Origin: Calidihabitans tengchongensis
GTDB lineage: Bacteria; Sysuimicrobiota; Sysuimicrobiia; Sysuimicrobiales; Kaftiobacteriaceae
DNA: 64,000 bases
Direction: 5' to 3'
Assembly (NCBI GenBank): GCA_031459615.1
Contig: JAVKIE010000004.1
Location: forward strand, 62,001 to 126,000
Shown here one piece after another: positions 26,181 through 34,918 of this stretch; the stretch's first letter is position 1, and each line of letters opens with the position of its first letter. The translations under genes were made by a program, and so were the position numbers. Under the pieces are notes generated by a model, which did no database searches, was not told the DNA's origin, and saw only the letters and a list, made by a program, of their open reading frames with translations.

Positions 26181-27833
26181 ATGAAGGGCGTCGCAGCCGC
26201 ACTCCTGGCGGTCGTGGCGATGGGTGTGCCGCCGGCATCCGCGTCCGGCCACGCCGCCGGCGTGCGGGTGGTGGTCAACGGCGTTGAGGTGCCCCTCCCC
26301 GCGCCTGCCCTGATCCGCGACGGCCAGGTCCTGGCTCCCTCCACGGGACTGTGGGACCCGCTGGGAGCGGTGGCCGCCTACTACGAGGCCGACCGCACCG
26401 TCGTGGTCACCAACCGCCTGCAGACCACCATCCGGCTGCGGATGGGCGAGGCCCAGGCCACGGTCAACGGGGAGGCCCGCCCGCTGCCCACCGCGCCGGT
26501 GCTGGTGGACGGCGTTCCGTACATCCCCGTGCAGGCGGTGGCGCAGCTGCTGGGGGCCTGGGTGGCGTTTGACGACGCCGCGCGGATCCTGCACGTCAGT
26601 TCCCAGATCACCGCCCTCACCCCCCAGGTCAAGGACGGCATCGTGGAGGTGGTGGTGGATGCCACCGGGCCTGTGCAGGTGGACTCGACCGTCCTGACCA
26701 ACCCCGACCGCCTGGTGGTCGACCTCCAGAACGCCGCCCTGCGGGTGGCCCAGCGGGAGTACCCCGCGGGAGCGGCGGGCGTGATCCGCATCCGCGTCGG
26801 CCAGTTTCAGATCAAGCCCTACATCACCCGGGTGGTATTCGACCTGACCGATCCGGTGGATCTTCAGGTGACGGCGTCGCCCACCACCTACGCGGTGACG
26901 CTGCGGGTGACCCCCAAGACCTCCACCCGGGCCGACGCCCCGCCACAGCAGGGCCCGGCCCGGATCCTGGGCGTGGCTTTCGAACCCTCCGGACAGGCCG
27001 GGCGGGTCGTGGTGCAGACCACCGGGCCGGTGCAGTACCGGGTTCGGGAGTTCGTCTACCCGGACCGCCTGGCGGTGGACATCGCCGACACTGTCTTCGT
27101 CCCCGTGCGGCAGGAGATCGCGGTCCACGGGCCGGCGGTGGCGGTGGTGCGGGCGGCGCAGTTCACCGCGCGCCCCCCGGTTACCCGGGTGGTGGTCACC
27201 CTCAAGCGCAAGCTCAACTACCTCATCGCCCAGTCCGGCGGCAGCCTGGTCATCGACCTGGACGCATCCGTCGCCCGGGCCCACGTGGTGGCCCTCGACG
27301 CCGGCCACGGGGGCAAGGATCCGGGTGCGCTGGGTCCTACGGGCCTGCGGGAGGCGGACGTGGTCCTGGACATTGCCCGCCGCGTCCGGGACCTCCTGGT
27401 GGCCGACGGAATCCGCGTGCTGATGATCCGCGACGCGGACGTGTTCGTGGACCTGTCCGAGCGCACTCGCCTGGCCCGGGAGGGCGGGGCGACGGTGTTC
27501 ATCAGCATCCACGCCAACGCCAGCCCGCGGGCGGCGGTCGACGGCACCGAGACCTACTACCTCACTCCCCAGAGCCTGGCCCTGGCGCAGATGATCCAGG
27601 AGGAACTGGCGGCGGCCCTGGACCTGCCCAGCCGGGGCGTGAAGACGGCGGGCTTTGTGGTGCTGCGGGACAGCGGGGTGCCCTCGGTGCTGGTGGAGAC
27701 GGCGTTCATCTCCCACCCCGACGGCGAGGCGCGCCTGCGGGATGACGGCTTCCGCCAGCGCATCGCCGCCGCTGTCCACCGCGGCATCGTGCGGTTCCTG
27801 GCCATCTACCCTGTGCCCCAGGCGGCGCCCTGA
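26181..27833 (+). CDS. N-acetylmuramoyl-L-alanine amidase with copper-amine-oxidase-N and AMIN domains
   Basis: This 550-residue exported enzyme cuts the amide between muramic acid and the stem peptide. After a signal peptide (about 1-22) comes a copper-amine-oxidase-N-like domain (about 28-135), two AMIN wall-targeting domains (about 145-245 and 258-355, with DRLVVDLQNA and DRLAVDIADT), then Amidase_3 (about 365-545). Zinc and catalytic residues are in LDAGHGGKDPGA, LREADVVLDIA, FISIHANASP and LVETAFIS. GAGGGAGGGG precedes the ATG. The MBL, rph and rdgB genes follow closely, so an operon is likely. Confidence 0.92.
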   Translation: MKGVAAALLAVVAMGVPPASASGHAAGVRVVVNGVEVPLPAPALIRDGQVLAPSTGLWDPLGAVAAYYEADRTVVVTNRLQTTIRLRMGEAQATVNGEARPLPTAPVLVDGVPYIPVQAVAQLLGAWVAFDDAARILHVSSQITALTPQVKDGIVEVVVDATGPVQVDSTVLTNPDRLVVDLQNAALRVAQREYPAGAAGVIRIRVGQFQIKPYITRVVFDLTDPVDLQVTASPTTYAVTLRVTPKTSTRADAPPQQGPARILGVAFEPSGQAGRVVVQTTGPVQYRVREFVYPDRLAVDIADTVFVPVRQEIAVHGPAVAVVRAAQFTARPPVTRVVVTLKRKLNYLIAQSGGSLVIDLDASVARAHVVALDAGHGGKDPGALGPTGLREADVVLDIARRVRDLLVADGIRVLMIRDADVFVDLSERTRLAREGGATVFISIHANASPRAAVDGTETYYLTPQSLALAQMIQEELAAALDLPSRGVKTAGFVVLRDSGVPSVLVETAFISHPDGEARLRDDGFRQRIAAAVHRGIVRFLAIYPVPQAAP

Positions 27834-27844
27834 GGCCGCCGGCC

Positions 27845-28603
27845 GTGCGGCTGACGGTGCTGGGCAAGTGGTCGCCCTACCCGCCGGCCGGCGGGTCGTG
27901 TCCCGGATACCTGGTGGAGGCCGGCGGGGTGCGCATTCTCCTGGATTGCGGATCGGGCGTGGTGGCGGCCCTGCACCGGGTATGCACGGCGTTCGACCTC
28001 CACGCCGTCGTCCTCACCCATCTGCACCCCGACCACGTCACCGACATCTACGTGCTGCGCAACGAGCTGGCCTACGGACGGCTGCCCGGTCCCCCGGCGC
28101 CGCCCCTGCCCCTGTTCGCGCCCGCGGACGCCGCCCGGGCGCTGGTGGCGTGGCTGCCGCGACCCGAGTCCCGGCGCGAGTTCGCCGCAGGGTTCCACTT
28201 CCGTCCCCTGGAGGAAGGCGCCGGAGAGGTGGGCGGGGTGCGGCTGCGCTTTGCGCCCACCCTCCACCCCGTGCCCTGCCATGCGGTGGAAGTCCGGGCC
28301 GGCGGCCGCCGCCTGGTGTATACCGCCGACACCGGCCCGTCGGCGCAGGTGGAGGAGATGGCCCGGGGGTGCGACCTGCTGCTGTGCGAGGCGACCCTGC
28401 GGGAGGCCGACGCGGACCTCGCCGTCTCCCTGGGACACCTCACGGGGTCCCTGGCCGGATCCCTGGCCGCCCGGGCCGGGGCCCGCCGCCTGCTGCTCAC
28501 CCACCTGCACCCGCGCGGCGACGTCCAGGAGACCCAGGCGGCCGCAGCGAAGGAGTTTGCCGAAGCCGAGGTAGCCCAGGAAGGCGCCACCTACGAGGTG
28601 TGA
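27845..28603 (+). CDS. Metallo-beta-lactamase-fold hydrolase, RNase Z-like group
   Basis: The 252-residue hydrolase has the zinc motif THLHPDH (residues 58-64), YTADTGPS with the bridging Asp and a late LLLTHLHPRGD. The pattern LTVLGKWSPYPPAGGSCPGYLVE is typical of the YhfI-like group related to RNase Z. It may act on a phosphodiester, but it lacks the long RNase Z arm, so a tRNA-processing role is not supported. It lies 11 bp after the amidase and 6 bp before rph. Confidence 0.8.
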   Translation: MRLTVLGKWSPYPPAGGSCPGYLVEAGGVRILLDCGSGVVAALHRVCTAFDLHAVVLTHLHPDHVTDIYVLRNELAYGRLPGPPAPPLPLFAPADAARALVAWLPRPESRREFAAGFHFRPLEEGAGEVGGVRLRFAPTLHPVPCHAVEVRAGGRRLVYTADTGPSAQVEEMARGCDLLLCEATLREADADLAVSLGHLTGSLAGSLAARAGARRLLLTHLHPRGDVQETQAAAAKEFAEAEVAQEGATYEV

Positions 28604-28609
28604 GGCAGG

Positions 28610-29344
28610 ATGCCCCGTCCCGACGGCCGGGGGCCGGAGGAGCTGCGTCCGGTCCGCATCACCCGGCGCTACCTGAAGTATGCCGAGGGGTCCGTCCTCA
28701 TCGAGGTGGGGGACACCCGGGTCGTGTGCTCCGCGAGCGTGGAGGAGCGCGTTCCCCAGTGGCTGCGGGGATCGGGGCAGGGGTGGATCACCGCCGAGTA
28801 CGGGATGCTCCCCCGGTCGACCCAGGAGCGCAGCCCCCGGGACGTACTGCGGCCCGGGGGGCGGGTGGTGGAGATCCAGAGGCTGGTGGGCCGCTCGCTG
28901 CGGGCGGCGGTGGACCTGGAGCGGCTGGGGGAGCGGACCATCTGGATCGACTGCGATGTCATCCAGGCGGACGGCGGGACCCGGACGGCGGCCATCACCG
29001 GGGCCTTCGTGGCCCTGGTGGACGCCCTCCACCTGCTGCGCCAGACGGGGATCCTGACGGTCTGGCCCGTGCGGGAGGTCCTGGCGGCCACCAGCGTCGG
29101 CATCGTGGACGGGCAGCCTGTGCTGGATCTGACCTTCGCCGAGGACTCGCGGGCCCGGGTGGACATGAACGTGGTGATGACGGAATCAGGGCGCTTCGTG
29201 GAGGTCCAGGGAACCGCCGAGGGCTTCCCCTTCACCCGGGACGAACTGCTGCAGCTGCTGGGGCTGGCCGAGCGGGGCATCCGCCAGCTGATCGCCCTCC
29301 AGAAAGAGGTCCTGGCCGACGTCCTGGGCGCCCCGCGCCGCTAG
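28610..29344 (+). CDS. rph: Ribonuclease PH
   Basis: This 244-residue phosphorolytic 3'-5' exoribonuclease trims tRNA precursors. It has family motifs RPVRITRRYLKYAEGSVLIEVG in broken form near residue 15, GQGWITAEYGMLPRSTQER, GRSLRAAVDLERLGERTIWIDCDVIQADGGTRTAAI and RVDMNVVMTESGRFVEVQGTAE, at normal length. The gene is followed closely by rdgB, an arrangement seen in many bacteria, where some species even fuse the two. Confidence 0.96.
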   Translation: MPRPDGRGPEELRPVRITRRYLKYAEGSVLIEVGDTRVVCSASVEERVPQWLRGSGQGWITAEYGMLPRSTQERSPRDVLRPGGRVVEIQRLVGRSLRAAVDLERLGERTIWIDCDVIQADGGTRTAAITGAFVALVDALHLLRQTGILTVWPVREVLAATSVGIVDGQPVLDLTFAEDSRARVDMNVVMTESGRFVEVQGTAEGFPFTRDELLQLLGLAERGIRQLIALQKEVLADVLGAPRR

Positions 29345-29357
29345 AGCCGGTATCCTC

Positions 29358-30062
29358 GTGGGGACCCGCTCGCGTCCCTCGCGCACGCGCCGCAGGCCCG
29401 CCCGGACCTCCTCCCCGGCATCGCCCGCCCCCGCCGGGGGTCTGCTGGATGTGGTCCTGGCCACCCGCAACCCCGGCAAGGTCCGCGAGATGCTGGCCCT
29501 GCTGCGGGACCTCCCCCTGCGGGTGTACGACCTGACCGCCTTCCCCCGGGTGCCCGATCTGCCGGAAGAGGGGCAGACGTACACCGAAAACGCCATCAGC
29601 AAGGCCCTGACCGTGGCGCGGCTGACCGGGCGGGTGGCGCTGGCGGATGACTCCGGGATCGAGATCGCGGGTCTGGGCGGCGGCCCCGGTCCCCACTCCC
29701 GCCGCTTTCTGGGGCCTCAGGCCTCGGACGCCGCCCGCAACGCCCGCATCCTGAAGATGCTCCAGAATGCGCCGCCGGAGGCCCGCCGGGCGCGCTACCG
29801 GGCGGTGGTGGCGGTAGCCACGCCCGAGGGAGTCGTGCGGACCTTTGAAGGGGTGTGCGAGGGCGAGATCGCCCCGGCCCCCCGGGGATCCCACGGGTTC
29901 GGTTATGACCCCATCTTCCTCGTGCCGGAGTTCGGCAAGACCATGGCCCAGCTGCCGCCGGCGGTGAAGAACCGCATCAGCCACCGGGCGCGGGCGATCG
30001 CCGCGGCGCGGCCGTTCCTGCGGATGTTGGCCACCGGCCGCCCCACGCCGTCCGAACCGTGA
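29358..30062 (+). CDS. rdgB: XTP/dITP diphosphatase (RdgB/HAM1)
   Basis: The enzyme removes dITP, XTP and related non-canonical nucleotides by hydrolysis to monophosphates. LATRNPGKVREM, EEGQTYTENAISKAL, ALADDSGIEI, YDPIFLVPEFGKTMAQLPPAVKNRISHRARA identify it. The reading from the GTG at the given start adds about 29 Arg/Pro-rich residues before the usual N-terminus; no ribosome site supports it, and an in-frame GTG at VVLATRN is an alternative start. It follows rph by 13 bp. Confidence 0.9.
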   Translation: MGTRSRPSRTRRRPARTSSPASPAPAGGLLDVVLATRNPGKVREMLALLRDLPLRVYDLTAFPRVPDLPEEGQTYTENAISKALTVARLTGRVALADDSGIEIAGLGGGPGPHSRRFLGPQASDAARNARILKMLQNAPPEARRARYRAVVAVATPEGVVRTFEGVCEGEIAPAPRGSHGFGYDPIFLVPEFGKTMAQLPPAVKNRISHRARAIAAARPFLRMLATGRPTPSEP

Positions 30063-30077
30063 GCCCTCATGAAAGGC

Positions 30078-30207
30078 GTTGAAGGTTGGAGGTTGAAGGT
30101 CACTGATGGCCAATCTTCCCGATCCTTGGAATCTGCTCGATCTTCCCAATCAGATTGCGCAGATCGAGAAGATTGCGTAGATTGAGGAGATCGCGCAGGT
30201 CGAGGGA
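30078..30207. repeat. Composite intergenic repeat beside ligD
   Basis: The gap between rdgB and ligD is less GC-rich than its surroundings. It contains GTTGAAGGTTGGAGGTTGAAGGTCAC-like words at 30079-30102 (a relative lies at 33754-33806), then a partly self-complementary AATCTTCCCGATC region, then three imperfect 18-bp tandem units starting ATTGCGCAG, ATTGCGTAG and ATCGCGCAG (30154-30207). The last unit ends 3 bp before the ligD stop. No reading frame or RNA family is seen. Confidence 0.65.
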
Positions 30208-30210
30208 GGA

Positions 30211-32940
30211 TCAAAGTCTCCGTTCCAGCAGCTGGCGGTGCCTGCGCATTCCGGCCCACGGATCCCGCCGCCGGCGCATCCTCTGCGGGACGGTGGCGAG
30301 GGTGTACTCCAGGGGATCCACGCCGCGCTCCAGTTCCCGCCAGGTCAGGGGAAACGACACCGTCGCCTGAGGGGTGGGACGCAGGCTGTAGGCGCTGGCC
30401 AGGGTGGCGCCCAGGCGGTTCTGGTTGTAGTCCACAAACACCTTGCCCACCCGCCGCTCGACGGGCCAGGCGGTGGTCAGCCGGTCGGGGTACCGCGCCG
30501 CCAGGTACTCGGCCACCGTGCGGGCGAAGGCGTGGGTCTGCTCGTAGGTGTAGCGCCGGGCCACCGGCACGAAAATGTGCAGGCCGGTCTTGCCGGAGGT
30601 CTTGACGAAGGCCACCAGGCCCAGGGTCGCCAGCACGTCCCGCAGGAGCAGTGCCGCCTCCCGGGCGGCCTCGAACCCGCGGCGGGTGTAGGCCGGATCC
30701 CGCTCGCCTCCGGTCGGCGGGGGAAGCCCGCCGTCGGGCGTCAGGTAGGGGTCGAGATCGAACACCACGTAGTCGGGACGACCCAGGACGCTGGCCCGCA
30801 GGGCGTCCTCCCCGGAGGCGAAGTCCTCCCCCGCCGGCGGTCCGTCACCGCGGCCCAGGGGGGTGATCCGGCTGAACCACGGGTGCAGCTCGATGTTGGC
30901 CAGTTGCGCCAGCCACAGCAGCGTCCGCACGGTGTTGCACACCGGGGCCAGCAGGACCCGCCGCTCGCTGTCGGTCCAGATGGCCGCCCGGCGGACGAAC
31001 GCGGGCGCGTCGGGCACGTCCTTCTGGTAGAAGCTGTCACCGGCGATCCCGTCGGGAAAGCGCCGCAGGGTCAGCGGCCGATCCCGCAGATGCGGGAGGA
31101 TCCAGGGCGCCATCTCGCGGTAGTACCGGATGAGATCGCCCTTGGTGTATCCCGCGTCCGGCCAGAACGCCTTGTCCAGGTTGGTGAAGGCGACACCGGG
31201 CACCCCGCGGATGGCCGGCGCGGCGCCGGGGGACGTCGGCCGGGCGCGGGGGCGGCCACCGCGTCGCGCCTGCGGGCGGGAAGGGGCGGCCGCCGGGCGC
31301 TCCAGGGACACCTCCGACGCCGGCTTGTCGGTGCGCAGGCCGACGAACACCGGCATCCGCAGCAGGCCGTCCCGCGTCCACCCGGCGTGTTCCACCTCCA
31401 CCACCAGCTCGGGTCGCACCCACGTGACGGAGGGGGGAGCCGGAGGCGGGGGATCGAACGGACACGCGGGCGCCACCCGGTCGCGCAGGAGGGCGGCCAG
31501 GTGGCGGAGCTGGCTGTCGGTGAACCCGCTTCCGCAACGCCCCACGTACTGCAGGCGGCCGTTCTCATAGGCCCCCAGCAGAAGCGCACCGAACGCGCCC
31601 TGGCGCGCGCCGCGGCCGCGGGTGAACCCTCCCACCACGGCCTCCAGGCGCTGGACGACCTTGATCTTCACCCATGCCGCCGAGCGCTCTCCGGGACGGT
31701 AGGGGGCGTCGGCCCGCTTGGCCATGATGCCCTCCACCCCCAGCTTCTGGGCGGCCCGGTAGAAGGCCACGCCGGTGGCCGCCACCGCCTCCGACAGGCG
31801 CAGGACGGGCCCGGAGCGTACCAGCGCTTCCAGGACCTGCCGGCGCTCGGACAGGGGCCTGTGGGTGAGCCGGTGGCCGTTGATGTACAGGACGTCGAAC
31901 ACGCAGTAGGCTATCGGGGCATCGGACGCCGAGGGACCGCCGTGAAGGCGCGGCTGCAGGAGGGCAAACCGGGGACGACCGCGGGCGTCCAGCGCCACCA
32001 CCTCGCCGTCCAGCACCACATCCGGCCAGGGCTGGGCGTGCAGGGCCTCCACCACCTCCGGGAACTGCGGGTTGAGGACCAGGCCGCCGCGGCTGCGCAG
32101 CGTCACCTCCCGTCGCGGACCGCGGGTGCGGACGGTGGCCAGAACGCGGACGCCGTCCCACTTGATCTCGAACAGCCACCGCGGATCGTCAAACGGGTTC
32201 CGCGCGGCCGTGGCCAGCATCGGCCGGATGGACTCCGGCGGGGAGTCGGGTCCGGGTCGGTCCAGGCCCAGGCGCCGGAGGACGGCATGCAGCCGGCGCG
32301 GGATCGCCGCCCGGCGGGGCTCCCGGTCCGCCGATGGGGCCCCGGTCCGGGATCGGCGCGCAGCCGACCACCGCACGCCGGAGTCGGCCCGGATCTGGTC
32401 AATGGTGCGCCCGCTGGTGACCGAGGTCGCCGGGTCGGGCAGCCTCCATCCGGCAACGGCGTGGGCGTCGGCGGCCTTCATCAGCAGCCACTGGGTCTGG
32501 CCCCCCAGGCGAGTCCGGACCAGGTGAAACTCGCCCCGCAGCCTCCGCCCGTGCAGCAGAAGGGTCAGCTTGCCGGCCTGGTAGGCCCCCTCGGGGTCGC
32601 CCTCGCGGACCTCGTAGGTGCCCAGGTCCCACACCAGGACCGGGCCGGCGCCGTAGTGCCCGTCGGGGATCACGCCTTCAAATTCCAGATACTCCACCGG
32701 ATGATCTTCCACCGGGACGGCGAGGCGGCGGTGCGAGGGATCCAGGGACGGTCCTTTGGGCAGGGCCCACGACTTCAAGACCCCACCCATCTCCAGACGG
32801 AAGTCCCAGTGGCGGCGGGTGGCATGGTGCTCCTGCACCACGAACCGCAGGGGTCCCGGCCTGCGCCGGGGGACGGGCACCCCCGGGGGTTCGGGGGTGT
32901 GGGGGAAGCGGCGCTTGCGGACGTACTCGTCCAGGCTCAC
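30211..32940 (-). CDS. ligD: LigD-type ATP-dependent DNA ligase/polymerase/phosphoesterase (PE-LIG-POL)
   Basis: This 909-residue enzyme processes and seals DNA double-strand breaks with Ku. The 3'-phosphoesterase domain comes first (about residues 28-165; EHHATRRHWDFRLE with metal His/Asp, DGHYGAGPVLVWD). The ATP-dependent ligase follows (about 235-545), with active-site Lys260 in FEIKWDGVR, LDGEVVALD and EGIMAKR. Last is the primase-like polymerase (about 605-900; VVFDLDPY metal motif, KTSGKTGLHIFVP). The order matches Pseudomonas LigD rather than mycobacterial LigD. A basic linker joins domains 1 and 2. Ku and a DUF72 gene lie upstream on the same strand. Confidence 0.95.
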   Translation of the reverse strand: MSLDEYVRKRRFPHTPEPPGVPVPRRRPGPLRFVVQEHHATRRHWDFRLEMGGVLKSWALPKGPSLDPSHRRLAVPVEDHPVEYLEFEGVIPDGHYGAGPVLVWDLGTYEVREGDPEGAYQAGKLTLLLHGRRLRGEFHLVRTRLGGQTQWLLMKAADAHAVAGWRLPDPATSVTSGRTIDQIRADSGVRWSAARRSRTGAPSADREPRRAAIPRRLHAVLRRLGLDRPGPDSPPESIRPMLATAARNPFDDPRWLFEIKWDGVRVLATVRTRGPRREVTLRSRGGLVLNPQFPEVVEALHAQPWPDVVLDGEVVALDARGRPRFALLQPRLHGGPSASDAPIAYCVFDVLYINGHRLTHRPLSERRQVLEALVRSGPVLRLSEAVAATGVAFYRAAQKLGVEGIMAKRADAPYRPGERSAAWVKIKVVQRLEAVVGGFTRGRGARQGAFGALLLGAYENGRLQYVGRCGSGFTDSQLRHLAALLRDRVAPACPFDPPPPAPPSVTWVRPELVVEVEHAGWTRDGLLRMPVFVGLRTDKPASEVSLERPAAAPSRPQARRGGRPRARPTSPGAAPAIRGVPGVAFTNLDKAFWPDAGYTKGDLIRYYREMAPWILPHLRDRPLTLRRFPDGIAGDSFYQKDVPDAPAFVRRAAIWTDSERRVLLAPVCNTVRTLLWLAQLANIELHPWFSRITPLGRGDGPPAGEDFASGEDALRASVLGRPDYVVFDLDPYLTPDGGLPPPTGGERDPAYTRRGFEAAREAALLLRDVLATLGLVAFVKTSGKTGLHIFVPVARRYTYEQTHAFARTVAEYLAARYPDRLTTAWPVERRVGKVFVDYNQNRLGATLASAYSLRPTPQATVSFPLTWRELERGVDPLEYTLATVPQRMRRRRDPWAGMRRHRQLLERRL

Positions 32941-33024
32941 GGTCCAGGGTCGCGCGCTCCTGATCGGTGGAGACGGCGCCAGTCCTACTGTACCATCCCC
33001 GGGTCCTCGGGGGTTCGGGACCGA

Positions 33025-33744
33025 TCAGGGCGCGGGCGAGGCGCCGATCAGCCGGGCCAGGGTGCGGGCGTACTGCGGCGCCGGGGCGCCCTCTTCGTGG
33101 GTGAAGTAGGCGTAGACGTCGCGCCCCTCGGCCAGCCGCTGGCGGATCCAGTCCGCCCACCGGCGCAGGTCGTCCCCGGCGTACCGCGAGCGGTGCAGCC
33201 GGAGATAGCTCACCGGGCCCACCACCTCCCGATGCGCGGGCTGCTCATCGGTCTCCGCCACGCACAGCGACACCCCTGCGGCATCCAGCAGGCGGTAGAC
33301 GGCCGGATCCTGCCAGCTGGGGTGGCGGACCTCCAGGACCGCCGGCGCGCCGGGCCGCAGCGCGCCCAGGAAGGCGGTGAGCAGGCCCCGATCGTACCGC
33401 AGCGACGGCGGCAGCTGGAACAGGACGGGGCCACGCCGGTCCCCCAGCGCCCGCAATCGCTCGGACAAAAACGCCAGGTCGCCGTCCACGTCGGCCAGGC
33501 GTTTGAGGTGGGTGATGCGCCGGTGGGCCTTGACCGCGAAGCGGAACTCGGGCGGCACCGCCTCCGCCCACCGGGCGAGGGTGGCCGCGGTCGGGTAGCG
33601 GTAGAAGGTGTTGTTGATCTCCACCGTGGAAAAGGTCCGGGCGTAGTGGGCCAGCATCTCCCCGACCGGCAGGCCGGCGGGGTAGAACGACCCCCGCCAC
33701 TCGGGATAGCTGAAGCCGGAGGTCCCCACGAACGCGCGCGGCAT
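33025..33744 (-). CDS. DUF72 (YecE-like) protein
   Basis: The 239-residue protein is a TIM-barrel DUF72 member: VGTSGFSYPEWRGSFYP at the start, YARTFSTVEINNTFYRYP, FRFAVKAHRRITHLKRL, VLFQLPPSLRYD, AVLEVRHPSW and DVYAYFTHEEGAPAPQYARTL. The biochemical role of the family is unresolved; nuclease or nucleotide-related roles have been proposed. It lies between Ku and LigD in the same direction (84 bp before ligD), which suggests a link to DNA repair. I start at the ATG before PRAFVGTSGF, where homology begins. Confidence 0.86.
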   Translation of the reverse strand: MPRAFVGTSGFSYPEWRGSFYPAGLPVGEMLAHYARTFSTVEINNTFYRYPTAATLARWAEAVPPEFRFAVKAHRRITHLKRLADVDGDLAFLSERLRALGDRRGPVLFQLPPSLRYDRGLLTAFLGALRPGAPAVLEVRHPSWQDPAVYRLLDAAGVSLCVAETDEQPAHREVVGPVSYLRLHRSRYAGDDLRRWADWIRQRLAEGRDVYAYFTHEEGAPAPQYARTLARLIGASPAP

Positions 33745-33753
33745 AGGGAAAGC

Positions 33754-33806
33754 GTTGAAGGCTGAAGGCCGTGACAGGCCGTCTCCTGTGACCTTCAACC
33801 TTCAAC
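33754..33806. repeat. Imperfect inverted repeat between ku and the DUF72 gene
   Basis: GTTGAAGGCTGAAGGC with GTGACAGG (33754-33778) faces CCTGTGACCTTCAACCTTCAAC (33785-33806), giving a hairpin of roughly 20 pairs with a 3-nt bulge. The same GTTGAAGG word occurs next to rdgB at 30078, so the pair brackets the DUF72 and ligD genes. Confidence 0.6.
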
Positions 33807-33835
33807 TTTCACCGCCGCTCAACCTCAGGGCGCGG

Positions 33836-34675
33836 TCATCGGTGCCGTTCCCGCAGGGCCGCGGCGCGGGCGGCCGTCGAGCGGGGGCGGCGGGCCGCCG
33901 GTTTCTCCCGCCGGGTCAGCTGCAGGCTGCGGCGCAGGGCCTCCATCAGGTCCACCACCTTCTCCGGGCCCCGGGCGGCCGGGGCGGCCACCGGCTGCCC
34001 TTCCACCTTGGCCGCGATCAGCTTCTGCAGCGCCTCCCGGTACTCGTCGCGGTACTCGGCGGACGAGAACGGCGCCGCCAGGCCCTCGATGAGCTGAAGG
34101 GCCATCTTCTTCTCGTTGGGGTGGATCTTGACCTGGACCGGCAGGTCGGGGATGTCCGCCACCCTGCGCACCTCGTCGGCGTAGTACAGGGTGGTCATCA
34201 CCAGGGCTCCGTCGTAGGGGCGCACGGCCACCAGGTGCTCCTTGTCCTTGATGACGACCTTGCCCACGGCCACCCGCCCGGCGTCCACGAGGGCGTCGTG
34301 GAGCAGGCGGAATGCCTTCTGGCCGCCCTCATCGGGGGCCAGGTAGTAGGACTTCTCATAGTACAGAGGGTCGATCTCCGACGGATCGGCGAAGGAGGTG
34401 ACGGCCACCGTCCGGGCGGTCTCCAGGGGGATGCTCTCCAGATCCTCGTCGGTCACCGGCACGAACCGGCCCTTGGCGTACTCGTAGCCGCGGACGACGT
34501 CGTTCCACTCCACCAGCTGGTCGTGGTGTGGACAGTACCGGCGGTTCTGAATGGGGGTCAGGCAGCTGCGGTGCAGGAGCCGGAAGCGGACGTCCTTGGG
34601 CTCGGTGGCGGTATAGAGCCGGACGGGGATGGTCACCAGCCCGAAGGTCAGGTGGCCCTTCCAGATGGGGCGCAT
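33836..34675 (-). CDS. ku: Non-homologous end-joining protein Ku
   Basis: The 279-residue bacterial Ku binds DNA ends as a homodimer ring and recruits LigD. It has MRPIWKGHLTFGLVTIPVRLY, YEYAKGRFVPVTDEDLESI, SEIDPLYYEKSYYLAPDEGGQKAFRLL, GKVVIKDKEHLVAVRP and YRDEYREALQKLIAAK, followed by a basic C-terminal tail rich in Arg/Ala that probably aids DNA or LigD contact. GGAGGG lies 7 nt before the ATG. A TATAAT -10 sits 55 bp upstream. Only one Ku gene is present. Confidence 0.96.
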   Translation of the reverse strand: MRPIWKGHLTFGLVTIPVRLYTATEPKDVRFRLLHRSCLTPIQNRRYCPHHDQLVEWNDVVRGYEYAKGRFVPVTDEDLESIPLETARTVAVTSFADPSEIDPLYYEKSYYLAPDEGGQKAFRLLHDALVDAGRVAVGKVVIKDKEHLVAVRPYDGALVMTTLYYADEVRRVADIPDLPVQVKIHPNEKKMALQLIEGLAAPFSSAEYRDEYREALQKLIAAKVEGQPVAAPAARGPEKVVDLMEALRRSLQLTRREKPAARRPRSTAARAAALRERHR

Positions 34676-34726
34676 CGGCGGTCCCTCCGGTCACCGCGTT
34701 CTGCTGTCAGACGGCGGATGGCGTAG

Positions 34727-34739
34727 GGGTATTATACCC
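34727..34739 (-). promoter_or_regulatory. ku promoter -10 within a 6-1-6 palindrome
   Basis: GGGTATTATACCC is an inverted repeat whose minus-strand reading contains a perfect TATAAT. The -35 (TGGGAA at 17 bp) is weak. The palindrome over the -10 could be an operator for a repressor of the repair genes. The rest of the 240-bp gap up to 34918 shows nothing I recognise. Confidence 0.5.
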
Positions 34740-34918
34740 TTCCCGGCGGGGGTTTCCCAGACGAGGGCGCGGTCGGGCGGGCCGCTCCGCGCGGGAGCCG
34801 GGGCGTCCCGATCGGGGCCCGCGGGGCGGCTGGCCGCGGCGCAGGGGAGGAGCCCGCCGGCCAACCGCCAATTTCACCCCCCGGGATAACCATACCGAAC
34901 CGCCCGGGAGCTACCTGG

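Noticed and set aside
27845..28603. tRNA-maturing RNase Z
   Set aside because: The core zinc motif fits, but the exosite arm of RNase Z is not visible and the length and N-terminus match the YhfI-like group.
30154..30207. CRISPR-like array
   Set aside because: The three 18-bp units are contiguous, with no spacers, and no cas gene is present.
30238..33765. A 1175-residue open frame on the + strand opposite ligD and the DUF72 gene
   Set aside because: It is the antisense shadow of two clearly homologous genes. Its translation is low-complexity Gly/Arg/Pro/His without domains, as expected at this GC content.
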